From NCBI GenBank assembly GCA_001438605.1, contig LIDE01000028.1:1-49591 (forward strand): DNA of 49,591 bases. Direction: 5' to 3'. Of the stretch, positions 36,263 to 44,721 are shown one piece after another. The notes beneath the pieces are model-generated. The model did no database searches, was not told where the DNA came from, and saw only the letters and a program-made list of their open reading frames with translations. Positions within the stretch are counted from its first letter, which is position 1, and each line of letters begins with the position of its first letter. The stretch is from SAR92 bacterium BACL16 MAG-120619-bin48 (GTDB lineage Bacteria > Pseudomonadota > Gammaproteobacteria > Pseudomonadales > Porticoccaceae). The position numbers and the translations under genes are program-made.

Positions 36263-37084
36263 TTACGGTTTGCGAGAAAACTCTTCAGCCATGCTCTGCG
36301 CGCGGTCAACCGCAGCATTCATCGCCTTGCGGAAAGTGTCCTCAAAACCGACTGCTTGGAACATCTCAATGGCCGCCTGCGTTGTTCCGCCAGGCGATGT
36401 GACCTGCCTGCGTAGCTGCGCTGTGTCGAGACTGCCAGCGCTAGCCATTTTGGCCGCACCGAGGGCGGTCTGAATGGTCAGCGCCTGAGCGGTGTGTGGC
36501 GATAAGCCGAGCTCTTCGCCAACCCGCTGCATCACCTCCATCGCGAGGAAAAAATAAGCTGGGCCGCTGCCTGACACGGCAGTGACAGCGTCAATAAGCG
36601 CCTCTGAATCAACCCAGCAGGAAATACCAACAGCATTGAATATGGTCTCGACAGCACGCCGCTGCTCGCTGCTGATATAGCGATTGGCAAATAACCCTGT
36701 GGCGCCTTCACGCACCATGGCGGGGGTGTTTGGCATTGCGCGCACAATGCCTTGTTGAGGGCCTAGCCAGCGCTGTAAATCGCTTAACTGAATCCCCGCA
36801 GCAATGGAGACGACAGCGGCATGGCGCGGCAGCGAGCGCGCTAAATTTTCTGCCACGGCAGCCATTACCTGTGGTTTGACCGCTAGCACAACAATGTCGG
36901 CCTGCGCGACAGCGGCGTGGTTATCAGCTGTGGCGATAATGCCGTAGGTGTTTTGAATAGCGGCCCGAGCTTGCTCGCCTGGGTCGCTGACACTTATTTG
37001 GTGCGCAGAAAAACCGTTGGCGAGCATGCCGCCAATAATGCAGGTGGCCATATTTCCGCCGCCAATAAATGCGATGTTAGTCAT
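36263..37084 (-). CDS. proC: Pyrroline-5-carboxylate reductase
   Basis: 273 residues. It reduces pyrroline-5-carboxylate with NAD(P)H to give proline. The Rossmann motif is FIGGGNMATCIIGG at the N-terminus, and AVSGSGPAYFFLAMEVM plus the SPGGTTQAAIEMF segment form the substrate site. It lies 20 bases after yggS and 60 before yggT, so the three form one unit. Confidence 0.96.
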   Translation of the reverse strand: MTNIAFIGGGNMATCIIGGMLANGFSAHQISVSDPGEQARAAIQNTYGIIATADNHAAVAQADIVVLAVKPQVMAAVAENLARSLPRHAAVVSIAAGIQLSDLQRWLGPQQGIVRAMPNTPAMVREGATGLFANRYISSEQRRAVETIFNAVGISCWVDSEALIDAVTAVSGSGPAYFFLAMEVMQRVGEELGLSPHTAQALTIQTALGAAKMASAGSLDTAQLRRQVTSPGGTTQAAIEMFQAVGFEDTFRKAMNAAVDRAQSMAEEFSRKP

Positions 37085-37104
37085 TCTTAGGTCTCTTTTT
37101 ACAG

Positions 37105-37797
37105 TCAGGTTCGTTTGCCAAAAATATCGGTGCCGACACGCACGATGGTGGATCCCTGCGAAATAGCCGCTTCGAGGTCGCTCGACATGCCCATAGAGAG
37201 GGTATCCAATTTCTCTGAATTGTCCAGCGACTGATTGATTCTGTCACGCAAGTCGGCCAACGCGCGAAAAGCGACAATCTGTTGATCGTATGTCGGTTCG
37301 GCTCGTGGAATTGCCATTAAGCCGCGCAGTTTCAATCCCGGCAATTGGACAATCGCCAGCGCCGCCGCTTCAGTCTCTTCAGTCGCAAAACCTGATTTAC
37401 TCGCTTCGTTATCAATATTGACTTGCAGGCAGATGTTTAGCGGTGGCAGTCCAGAGGGCCGCTGTTCGCTCAGGCGCTGGGCAATTTTCAGGCGGTCAAC
37501 GCTGTGAGCCCAGCGAAAGTTTTCCGCAACAAGGCGGGTTTTGTTCGATTGAATGGGGCCGATAAAGTGCCACTGCACGTTTTCTGCTGCCAGCTGGGCA
37601 ATTTTTTCAACGGCCTCCTGAAGGTAGTTTTCGCCAAATTCGCGGATGCCGGCGTTGATTGCAGAGCGGATATCCTCTGCGCTGCGGGTCTTGCTAACGG
37701 CTAATAACAGGATCTCATCGGGACTGCGGCCAGCGGCAATCGCGGCCTGGTTCACGCGCGCAGTAACGAGGGTAATGTTATTTTCGATGTTTGGCAT
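37105..37797 (-). CDS. yggS: PLP homeostasis protein YggS/PROSC
   Basis: 230 residues, single-domain fold-type III PLP binder. The PLP lysine is in LLAVSKTRS near residue 36, and LRGLMAIPRAE and TLSMGMSSDLEAAI are family motifs. It regulates pyridoxal phosphate supply rather than acting as an enzyme. Divergent from pilT with a 67-base gap. Confidence 0.94.
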   Translation of the reverse strand: MPNIENNITLVTARVNQAAIAAGRSPDEILLLAVSKTRSAEDIRSAINAGIREFGENYLQEAVEKIAQLAAENVQWHFIGPIQSNKTRLVAENFRWAHSVDRLKIAQRLSEQRPSGLPPLNICLQVNIDNEASKSGFATEETEAAALAIVQLPGLKLRGLMAIPRAEPTYDQQIVAFRALADLRDRINQSLDNSEKLDTLSMGMSSDLEAAISQGSTIVRVGTDIFGKRT

Positions 37798-37864
37798 ATA
37801 CTAATCAGGTTATTAGGAGTTTTACGCAGCATCACACGCCGACATGGAATAAGCGAGATAAAGC

Positions 37865-38899
37865 ATGGATATCACGGAGCTACTGGCTTTTAGCGCCAAA
37901 GAGGGCGCATCAGATTTACACATTTCTGCAGGTCTTCCCCCAATTATTAGAATCGATGGCGATGTTCGGCGCATTAATTTACCGCCCATGGAGCATCGCC
38001 AAGTCCACAGTTTGATCTACGAAATAATGAATGACAAGCAGAGAAGGGACTTCGAAGAGTTTCTCGAGACCGACTTTTCTTTCGATGTTCCGGGCATTGC
38101 CCGCTTTCGTGTCAATGTCTTCAATCAAAATCGTGGCGCAGCAGCGGTTTTTCGAACTATTCCATCGAAAGTTCTCACCCTCGAGCAGCTCGGCATGGGA
38201 GATATCTTTAAGAAGCTATCGCTGATGCCGCGCGGACTGGTGCTGGTGACTGGCCCCACGGGTTCGGGTAAGTCAACAACGCTTGCGGCAATGGTGGATT
38301 ATGTTAACGAAAATCGCTACGACCACATCTTGACCATTGAAGATCCAATCGAATTTGTTCATCAGAGCAAAAAGTGTTTGATCAATCAGCGTGAGGTTCA
38401 TCGCGATACTCACGGGTTTTCAGAGGCCCTGCGCTCGGCCTTGCGCGAAGATCCGGATGTGGTCTTGGTGGGTGAGCTGCGCGATTTAGAGACCATTCGA
38501 CTTGCGCTGACCGCGGCCGAGACCGGCCACCTTGTCTTCGGCACACTGCACACGACGTCGGCGGCGAAAACCATTGATCGGGTCGTCGATGTGTTCCCCG
38601 GTGGTGAAAAGCCAATGATTCGCTCAATGCTCTCTGAGTCGCTGCAGGCTGTTATTTCCCAGACGCTGCTAAAGAAAATTGGCGGTGGTCGCGTTGCTGC
38701 TCACGAAATCATGATTGGCACTCCCGCGATTCGCAATTTGATTCGCGAAGACAAAGTTGCGCAGATGTATTCATCGATCCAAACCGGTGGTGCGCTCGGG
38801 ATGCAGACCCTCGATCAATGTTTGCACCATCTGGTGACAAAACGCCTGATCACGCCAGAAGTCGCCCGCGAGAAAGCAAAAATGCCAGAGAGCTTCTGA
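37865..38899 (+). CDS. pilT: Type IV pilus retraction ATPase PilT
   Basis: 344 residues. This hexameric ATPase at the inner-membrane base of the pilus drives pilin disassembly and twitching. Walker A is GPTGSGKST (130-138). The Asp-box region EDPIEFVH, the Walker B region of GELRD and the His-box TAAETGHLVFGTLHT follow. The C-terminal AIRNLIREDK segment is the PilT signature. It is followed by pilU after 57 bases. Confidence 0.96.
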   Translation: MDITELLAFSAKEGASDLHISAGLPPIIRIDGDVRRINLPPMEHRQVHSLIYEIMNDKQRRDFEEFLETDFSFDVPGIARFRVNVFNQNRGAAAVFRTIPSKVLTLEQLGMGDIFKKLSLMPRGLVLVTGPTGSGKSTTLAAMVDYVNENRYDHILTIEDPIEFVHQSKKCLINQREVHRDTHGFSEALRSALREDPDVVLVGELRDLETIRLALTAAETGHLVFGTLHTTSAAKTIDRVVDVFPGGEKPMIRSMLSESLQAVISQTLLKKIGGGRVAAHEIMIGTPAIRNLIREDKVAQMYSSIQTGGALGMQTLDQCLHHLVTKRLITPEVAREKAKMPESF

Positions 38900-38956
38900 T
38901 GTTCCTCATTGAGGCGTAACGAATAGCAAAGCAGACCGTTTTTAAGGAGAAAAACA

Positions 38957-40105
38957 ATGTTACAGCAGACCTTTGAAAAGCTTGTGCGGTATATGGTTGA
39001 CAAGAAAGCCTCCGATTTATTTATAACCGTTGGGCTGCCGCCTTGTCTCAAGGTCAACGGCACCGTTATGCCGATCACGAAAAATAAGCTCTCGCAAAAA
39101 GAGGCGAAAGACCTAGTAATCAGCACCATGAACGAGGAGCAGCGCAGCGAGTTCAAAAAAAATAAAGAGCTGAATTTTGCGATTGTCAGTGATATTTCAG
39201 GGCGATTTCGCGCCAGTGCATTTTACCAGCGCGGTGAAATCGGCATGGTATTGCGCCGTATCGAAACTGTTATTCCAACCCCAGACTCGCTGTTGTTGCC
39301 GCCGATTCTCAAGGAACTAGTAATGAACAAGCGCGGCATTGTCATTTTTGTGGGCGCTACCGGTACGGGAAAATCGACCTCTCTTGCCGCGCTGATCGGT
39401 CATCGCAATGCTAACAGTCGCGGTCATATCGTCTCAATTGAGGATCCGATTGAATACGTTCACCAGCACCAAGGCTGCATTATTACCCAGCGCGAAGTGG
39501 GTGTAGACACGGAGTCTTTTGATGTGGCGCTGAAAAACACCCTGCGCCAAGCACCGGATGTCATCATGATTGGCGAAATTCGCACCCCCGAAACCATGCA
39601 GCATGCGATTACCTTTGCTGAAACGGGTCACCTAGTCTTAGCCACTCTCCATGCGAATAATGCTAACCAAGCGCTGGATCGCGTCAGCCACTTTTTCCCT
39701 GCTGACCGCCACGATCAACTATGGATGGACCTTTCGCTGAATTTGCGCGGCATCGTAGCGCAGCAACTGGTACCCACAAAAGACGGCAAAAGTCGGCGCG
39801 CCGCTATTGAAATTTTGCTCAACACGCCCTTAGTGGCCGATACGATTCGCAAAGGCGATGTCCATAAGTTAAAAGAAATTATGACCAACTCCACTGAGCA
39901 TGGCATGCAGACATTTGACCAAGCGCTGTTTGCGTTGTTTATCGATGATCAGATTTCCTACGAAAACGCTATTGCTCACGCAGACTCGAAGAATGACTTG
40001 CGGTTGATGATTAAAATGCAGTCTGACACCCACGCCAGCGAACTGGACGCCGCCGCTGACAATCTCACCATTGAAGAAGATCAGTCAAATCGGTTGCGCT
40101 GGTAA
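38957..40105 (+). CDS. pilU: PilT-dependent retraction ATPase PilU
   Basis: 382 residues. The Walker A motif is GATGTGKS (133-140), then EDPIEYVHQH and TFAETGHLVLATLHA. The acidic C-terminal tail typical of PilU is present. PilU assists PilT in forceful retraction. AAGGAGA precedes the ATG at a good distance. The pilT-pilU pair is the usual Pseudomonas arrangement. It is convergent with yqgF. Confidence 0.94.
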   Translation: MLQQTFEKLVRYMVDKKASDLFITVGLPPCLKVNGTVMPITKNKLSQKEAKDLVISTMNEEQRSEFKKNKELNFAIVSDISGRFRASAFYQRGEIGMVLRRIETVIPTPDSLLLPPILKELVMNKRGIVIFVGATGTGKSTSLAALIGHRNANSRGHIVSIEDPIEYVHQHQGCIITQREVGVDTESFDVALKNTLRQAPDVIMIGEIRTPETMQHAITFAETGHLVLATLHANNANQALDRVSHFFPADRHDQLWMDLSLNLRGIVAQQLVPTKDGKSRRAAIEILLNTPLVADTIRKGDVHKLKEIMTNSTEHGMQTFDQALFALFIDDQISYENAIAHADSKNDLRLMIKMQSDTHASELDAAADNLTIEEDQSNRLRW

Positions 40106-40160
40106 GCGGCGGGTGCGCTCGGAGACTAGAGGCTTTAGGACTTGACGCTCTAGGACGAGA

Positions 40161-40598
40161 TTAGGGGGCTGTGCCGATGGTGGGACAGTCCAGCCAACTC
40201 TGCAGGATAAGCGCCGCGGCGATATGATCGATTTTGGTGATATCGTTGCTGCCCTGCTCGCGACCGAGTGTCTTGGCTTCGCGGCTGGTTAAGCGCTCAT
40301 CAACCATCTCCACATCAACTGAAAAGCGGCCCTGCAAGCGGCGCGCAAATTTTCGCGCGCGGGCACTTAGTTCGCTTTCGCTGTCGTCCATATTTAAGGG
40401 TAGGCCGACCACAACAAGGTCGGGCTTCCATTCTTTCAGCAGTTTTTCCACCGCCGACCAATCAGGAATGCCATCGACTGCGCTGAGAATCGTCAAACCC
40501 TGCGCCGATGAGGTTATTGTTTGACCGTTGGCAACGCCAATTTGTTTTAAACCATAATCAAAACCGAGCAGGCTTTGCGGCTTATCTGTTTTAGGCAT
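40161..40598 (-). CDS. yqgF: Putative pre-16S rRNA nuclease YqgF/RuvX
   Basis: 145 residues, RNase H fold. The first catalytic Asp is in LLGFDYGLKQIGVA, VVGLPLNMD is in the middle, and DERLTSREA follows. It is thought to process the 5' end of 16S rRNA. ATG at 40598 is chosen over 40610 because GAGG sits six bases before it. It overlaps the yqgE stop by eight bases, the common yqgE-yqgF arrangement. Confidence 0.92.
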   Translation of the reverse strand: MPKTDKPQSLLGFDYGLKQIGVANGQTITSSAQGLTILSAVDGIPDWSAVEKLLKEWKPDLVVVGLPLNMDDSESELSARARKFARRLQGRFSVDVEMVDERLTSREAKTLGREQGSNDITKIDHIAAALILQSWLDCPTIGTAP

Positions 40599-41169
40599 GG
40601 CCAGCCTCATGAGAGAGCATTCGCAGGTCTAGGCCAATTGAGAGGGCTGCCGCGGTGGCCTGTTGTGCGCATTCAGTATTAAAAATAATGTCGGCATCAG
40701 CGGGCATGGTTAACCAGCTATTTTCAGCTAGCTCTTGTTCCAGCTGACCGCCATCCCACTGGGCATAGCCAAGCATAATAAGTGACTGTTTGGGGCCGTT
40801 GCCGAGCGCAATATCAGTGAGGATATCTCTCGATGCGGTGAGACTTACCTCGTCCGAGATGTCTACTGTCGATTCCCACTGACGCTCACAGTGCGGGTGC
40901 AAAATAAAGCCTCGGTCGCGCTGTACTGGGCCGCCGTCAAATAGCAGGGGTCTGGCGAATTCCGCATCGTAGTCCAACTTTAGTTGGTCAAAGATGGCCT
41001 TTACCGAAACATCCATTTGTTGATTGATAATAAGCCCCATGGCGCCGTCAGCGTTGTGCTCGCAGATATAGACCACAGATTTGGCAAACGTTGGATCGTC
41101 GAGGTTGGGCATTGCCACTAAAAAGTGATTTTTAAGGCTGCTGATTTTTTTCGGTGTCTGTCGGTTCAT
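40591..41169 (-). CDS. yqgE: UPF0301 protein YqgE
   Basis: 192 residues from ATG at 41169; the open frame from TTG 41205 adds residues not typical of the family. SLKNHFLVAMPNLDDPTF, CEHNADGAMGLIINQ and LGYAQWDGGQLEQEL are strong YqgE/AlgH landmarks. The function is undefined; AlgH was named in alginate studies in Pseudomonas. It lies between the TonB-like gene and yqgF, with coupled ends. Confidence 0.93.
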   Translation of the reverse strand: MNRQTPKKISSLKNHFLVAMPNLDDPTFAKSVVYICEHNADGAMGLIINQQMDVSVKAIFDQLKLDYDAEFARPLLFDGGPVQRDRGFILHPHCERQWESTVDISDEVSLTASRDILTDIALGNGPKQSLIMLGYAQWDGGQLEQELAENSWLTMPADADIIFNTECAQQATAAALSIGLDLRMLSHEAGHA

Positions 41170-41218
41170 AGTGCTCAATATGGGGTTTTGTGAGGCGAAA
41201 CTCAAGGGCGCGAGCCGC

Positions 41219-42061
41219 CTAGTGAGTGGTCAGCACGTTGTTGGGCTGATACTGCCATGTGCGAATAATGTGAATCTGATCGTGCTGCCGCAGTTCGTCG
41301 GGAAATGCTGCAAAAGGCGACGCGAGCTGAACCGAGCGCACGGCGGCCTGATCTAGAACCCGTGTTCCCGAGCTGCGCAGCACTTCAATGCGCTGAATCG
41401 AGCCATCGGCAAGTAGCACAACGAGAAGCTGCACACGTCCAAAAATCTTCTCAGTCAGCGCTTGCTGAGGGTAATTCACATTGCCGACTTGTTCGATACG
41501 ATTCTCAAAATAGTGCATGTAGCGCGCTTCGTCGGCAAATTTAGCGGATGCCGAGGTCATGCGCAGCACATCTGGCAGTTTGCTGTAGAGTTGCCGAAGG
41601 CGGCGCAGCTCGGCGCGCATAGCACCACTGTTATCGGTGACTTGCTGTTCCGCTGACTGATCATCCGCGGTCTCAGCGTCGCTGGCACTGTTATCGCTAT
41701 TGCGCTGACTCACCAGTCGCTCAGGATCAGAGCGCTCTGCGCTGCGCTGCTCTGAAGGCACCGCTTGGTTGTTCTCGGGGGATTCGAAAGGTGACAGTAA
41801 ATCGGTTGTCGGCTGCATCGCATTGGCTTGATCGCCGCTGCCCAGCTGGCTTGTCTGAGCGATAAAATCGGCTTCATCAGGGGTTTGATCGCTGGGAGTT
41901 AGCGCGAGGGTTACCTCAAGCGCGTGGGTTTGTGTCGGCGTAGTGGATACGCTAAAGCTCAGTCCAATTAAAAGGATGAGGTGCAGCGCAAGAGCCGCCG
42001 AAAACGTCATTCGCAAACGTCGCTCGGTTGTGTTCCAAGGGCTCTCAATCAAGCTGTCCAT
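41219..42061 (-). CDS. TonB-family energy transducer protein
   Basis: 280 residues. One N-terminal membrane helix (about 18-38) is followed by a long acidic and Ser/Gln-rich periplasmic linker (about 45-145). A C-terminal TonB fold ends with VNYPQQALTEKIFGRVQLLVVL and a WQYQP finish. It may couple proton-motive force to outer-membrane receptors, but the linker lacks the Pro-Lys/Pro-Glu repeats of classic TonB. It sits between gshB and yqgE, as in Pseudomonas. GGAG lies six bases before the ATG. Confidence 0.85.
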   Translation of the reverse strand: MDSLIESPWNTTERRLRMTFSAALALHLILLIGLSFSVSTTPTQTHALEVTLALTPSDQTPDEADFIAQTSQLGSGDQANAMQPTTDLLSPFESPENNQAVPSEQRSAERSDPERLVSQRNSDNSASDAETADDQSAEQQVTDNSGAMRAELRRLRQLYSKLPDVLRMTSASAKFADEARYMHYFENRIEQVGNVNYPQQALTEKIFGRVQLLVVLLADGSIQRIEVLRSSGTRVLDQAAVRSVQLASPFAAFPDELRQHDQIHIIRTWQYQPNNVLTTH

Positions 42062-42108
42062 CGCTACTCCATCGACTGCGTTTTATCGCGGACTGGTACG
42101 CTATTCGC

Positions 42109-43059
42109 TCAGCGGCTCAACCGTCCACGAATCGCGGCAACTAACTTCTCACCAATCCGAGTATTTTCTGCGTGATCGATTTCGCGAATACAGGTCGGGC
42201 TGGTGACGTTGATCTCAGTGAGATAACCGCCGATAACATCCAGCCCAACAAAAATAAGACCGCGCTCTTTCAAGCTGGGAGCAACCTGCTGGGCAATCCA
42301 TAAGTCCCTCTCGTTGAGCGGTTGCACGACACCACGCCCGCCCGCGGCGAGATTTCCGCGAAAATCGCTATCGGTTGGTATGCGCGCAAGACAGTAAGGA
42401 ATCACTTCGCCGTTAACCACCAGAATACGCTTATCGCCCTGGGTGATTTCGGGGAGAAACTTCTGCGCCATAATGGTTTGGCGGCCGTAGTTTGTGAGAG
42501 TCTCGAGGATAACATTCAGGTTTTGATCGCCAGCCGTGACCCGAAAAATCGACGTCCCACCCATGCCATCCAGCGGCTTATAGACCACATCTTGATGGGT
42601 GCTCAAAAACGCTTTCAGCCGATCTTGATCGCGGCTGACCAGCAGTGGGGGTGTACATTGAGGAAAGTGGGTGGCAAAGACTTTCTCGTTGCAGTCGCGC
42701 AGACTTTGCGGTTTGTTCACCACCAGTGAGCCGCGCCGCTCTGCCGCTTCAAGAATATATGTAGAGTAAATGAATTCGCTGTCAAAGGGCGGGTCCTTGC
42801 GCATCAGCAGAACGTCCATCTCCTCTAATGGCGCAACACGGCTTTCGCCCAACTCAAACCAGTGAGCTGGATCGTTAAATACGCGCAGGGCACGCAATTG
42901 CGCTTTCGGCGCGCCATCTTCGATAAACAGATCGCGCTGTTCCATATAGAAGAGATCGAAACCATCATTCTGGGCCGCTAGCAGAATCGCTAGGGTTGAG
43001 TCTTTCTTGAAATTAATAGACTGAATCGGGTCCATAACGACCCCAAGAGAAGTGCCCAT
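42109..43059 (-). CDS. gshB: Glutathione synthetase
   Basis: 316 residues, ATP-grasp fold. It adds glycine to gamma-glutamylcysteine, completing glutathione. GVVMDPIQSINFKKDSTLA is the typical N-terminus, KPLDGMGGTSIF the ATP-grasp loop region, and EINVTSPTCIREID the metal/ATP site. AAGG lies nine bases before the start. It leads the gshB-tonB-like-yqgE-yqgF unit and is divergent from pilG. Confidence 0.96.
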   Translation of the reverse strand: MGTSLGVVMDPIQSINFKKDSTLAILLAAQNDGFDLFYMEQRDLFIEDGAPKAQLRALRVFNDPAHWFELGESRVAPLEEMDVLLMRKDPPFDSEFIYSTYILEAAERRGSLVVNKPQSLRDCNEKVFATHFPQCTPPLLVSRDQDRLKAFLSTHQDVVYKPLDGMGGTSIFRVTAGDQNLNVILETLTNYGRQTIMAQKFLPEITQGDKRILVVNGEVIPYCLARIPTDSDFRGNLAAGGRGVVQPLNERDLWIAQQVAPSLKERGLIFVGLDVIGGYLTEINVTSPTCIREIDHAENTRIGEKLVAAIRGRLSR

Positions 43060-43268
43060 AAAATGACAACCTTAAGATGAATTTTGCGCTATAACTAAGT
43101 GTGGCATCGAGAATGCTCATGCCCCAGAAAAAACTGTGACCTGTATTACAACTTTATTAGTAAATTGAATGGCTTGTGGATTATATATTACAAGCGTGTT
43201 TAAAATTCCACAACTTGAGTGACGGCGACCGTACTTAAGTCGTTAAGTGGTTTTAAATTGGTGATTAA

Positions 43269-43646
43269 ATGGATGTTCAGGGCCTCAAAGTGCTCGTTAT
43301 AGACGACAGTAATACGATCAGGCGCACAGCGGAAACGCTGCTTGCGAAAGTGGGTTGCGACGTGTCTACCTCTTCAGACGGTTTCGACTCTCTCGCGAAA
43401 ATCGTCGATATCAAACCAGACATTATTTTTGTCGACATCATGATGCCCCGTCTCGATGGCTATCAGACCTGCGCACTGATCAAAAACAATCCCGACTACA
43501 AAGCAACGCCCGTCATTATGCTGTCCAGTAAAGATGGCCTGTTTGACAAGGCAAAGGGCCGTATTGTCGGCGCTGATGACTACCTCACTAAACCGTTTGG
43601 CCGCGCAGAGCTCATTGATGTGCTGGAAAGACATATTCATAACTAA
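43269..43646 (+). CDS. pilG: Twitching motility response regulator PilG
   Basis: 125 residues, a lone CheY-like receiver. The acidic pocket is Asp12-Asp13, the phospho-acceptor is Asp56 (FVDIMMP), and the conserved Lys is near 108 (LTKPF). In Pseudomonas PilG is phosphorylated by ChpA and promotes pilus extension. Divergent from gshB with a 209-base gap; pilH follows after 24 bases. Confidence 0.92.
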   Translation: MDVQGLKVLVIDDSNTIRRTAETLLAKVGCDVSTSSDGFDSLAKIVDIKPDIIFVDIMMPRLDGYQTCALIKNNPDYKATPVIMLSSKDGLFDKAKGRIVGADDYLTKPFGRAELIDVLERHIHN

Positions 43647-43670
43647 AAAAGGACTTAGAGGTTAAACCTT

Positions 43671-44033
43671 ATGGCAAAGATATTAATAGTGGATGACTCC
43701 CCAACGGAAACATACAAATTAACAGGCATTCTTGAGCGCAATGGTTTTTCAGTGCTCTCCGCAGACTCTGGTGAGCAGGGCGTTAATCTCGCGAGAGATG
43801 AGCAGCCAGACGTTGTTTTGATGGATATCGTGATGCCTGGGCTCAACGGCTTTCAAGCCACCAGACAACTGAGTCGCAGCAAAGAAACCAAGCATATCCC
43901 CGTCATTATCGTCACCGCTAAAAACCAGCAGGCCGATCAAGTGTGGGGTGAGCGGCAGGGGGCAAGAGCTTATTTGGTCAAGCCTATTGATGAAAAGCAA
44001 CTTGTCTCGGCCATCACTGCTGTCCTCAATTAG
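43671..44033 (+). CDS. pilH: Twitching motility response regulator PilH
   Basis: 120 residues, also a lone receiver. Asp8-Asp9 form the acidic pocket, Asp52 is in LMDIVMPGLNGF, and the conserved Lys is in YLVKP near residue 104. In Pseudomonas it counters PilG within the Pil-Chp system. It precedes the broken pilI by 11 bases. Confidence 0.92.
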   Translation: MAKILIVDDSPTETYKLTGILERNGFSVLSADSGEQGVNLARDEQPDVVLMDIVMPGLNGFQATRQLSRSKETKHIPVIIVTAKNQQADQVWGERQGARAYLVKPIDEKQLVSAITAVLN

Positions 44034-44044
44034 AGGCCGATCCC

Positions 44045-44594
44045 TTGACTAACGATTTATTCAAACGCATTGGTGCTGCTGCGACCCGTTTCGGCAGGTC
44101 GGTTTATGGCTTGCCCGCGCAGAAAGCGATTGTCGAGACCCGCAAGTTAGTGGGATTTTCACTGCTGGGCGCGGACTATGTGTTACCCCTCAACGAAGTC
44201 AACGAAATACTCGAACTGCCACCCTGCCACAGACACGCCAGAGTGGATGTTTGGCTGGCTCGGCTGGCGCAATTTAACGATTCCACTGATCGATTTTGCT
44301 GCGTTACAGCAGAACCGACCCTGCAGCGACTTCGGCGACAGCACTCGAATTTTAGTGCTCAATAGTTTGATGGAAGGCCATGAACAGCGCTACTACGCGA
44401 TTGTTTGCCACGGGTTTCCCCATACGATTAGCGTGGAGGAAGATACTGAGCTGTCAGCCCAGACAGAGGCGGCTAACGAGGCCTGCATTAGCCTCACTCT
44501 CACAATTCAGGGTGAGTTGTTACACCTGCCTGATTTTGAGCAAATAGAAACCCATCTGTGCCAGATTCCGCCGCAACCCGCTGTCTCCGGCTAG
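44045..44594 (+). pseudogene. pilI: CheW-like PilI split by a one-base frameshift
   Basis: The first frame (from 44045) gives a normal PilI start, with LPAQKAIVETRKLVGFSLLGADYVLPLNEVNEILELPP. It then loses similarity and stops at 44365. The +1 frame from about 44226 resumes with TPEWMFGWLGWRNL and IPLIDFAALQQ, the CheW strand and Pro-Leu-Ile-Asp core, and runs to TAG at 44594. Removing one base near 44225 would restore a 182-residue protein, the right size for PilI, the coupling protein of the Pil-Chp array. It may be a true pseudogene or a sequencing error. No pilJ or chpA follows. Confidence 0.8.
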
Positions 44595-44669
44595 AGGCCA
44601 AAGGACTGGGAATCGCGCAATGTGACCTCCGGTTCATGGATAAATAGTTTTAAGCAGAGGTCAGCAGTG

Positions 44670-44697
44670 TTAGTCTTGGCGCTATAAAATCTATAAC
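44670..44697 (+). promoter_or_regulatory. Possible sigma-70 promoter for the acyl-CoA ligase
   Basis: TTAGTC (44670-44675) and TATAAC (44692-44697) are 16 bases apart, upstream of an AAGGGG ribosome site and ATG 44722. A TATAAA at 44683 is an alternative -10. Confidence 0.3.
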
Positions 44698-44721
44698 AAG
44701 ACATCTCAAGGGGAAATAAAA

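Noticed and set aside
40106-40160. Terminator between pilU and yqgF
   Set aside because: CTAGAG and CTCTAG could pair, but the loop is long and there is no T-run.
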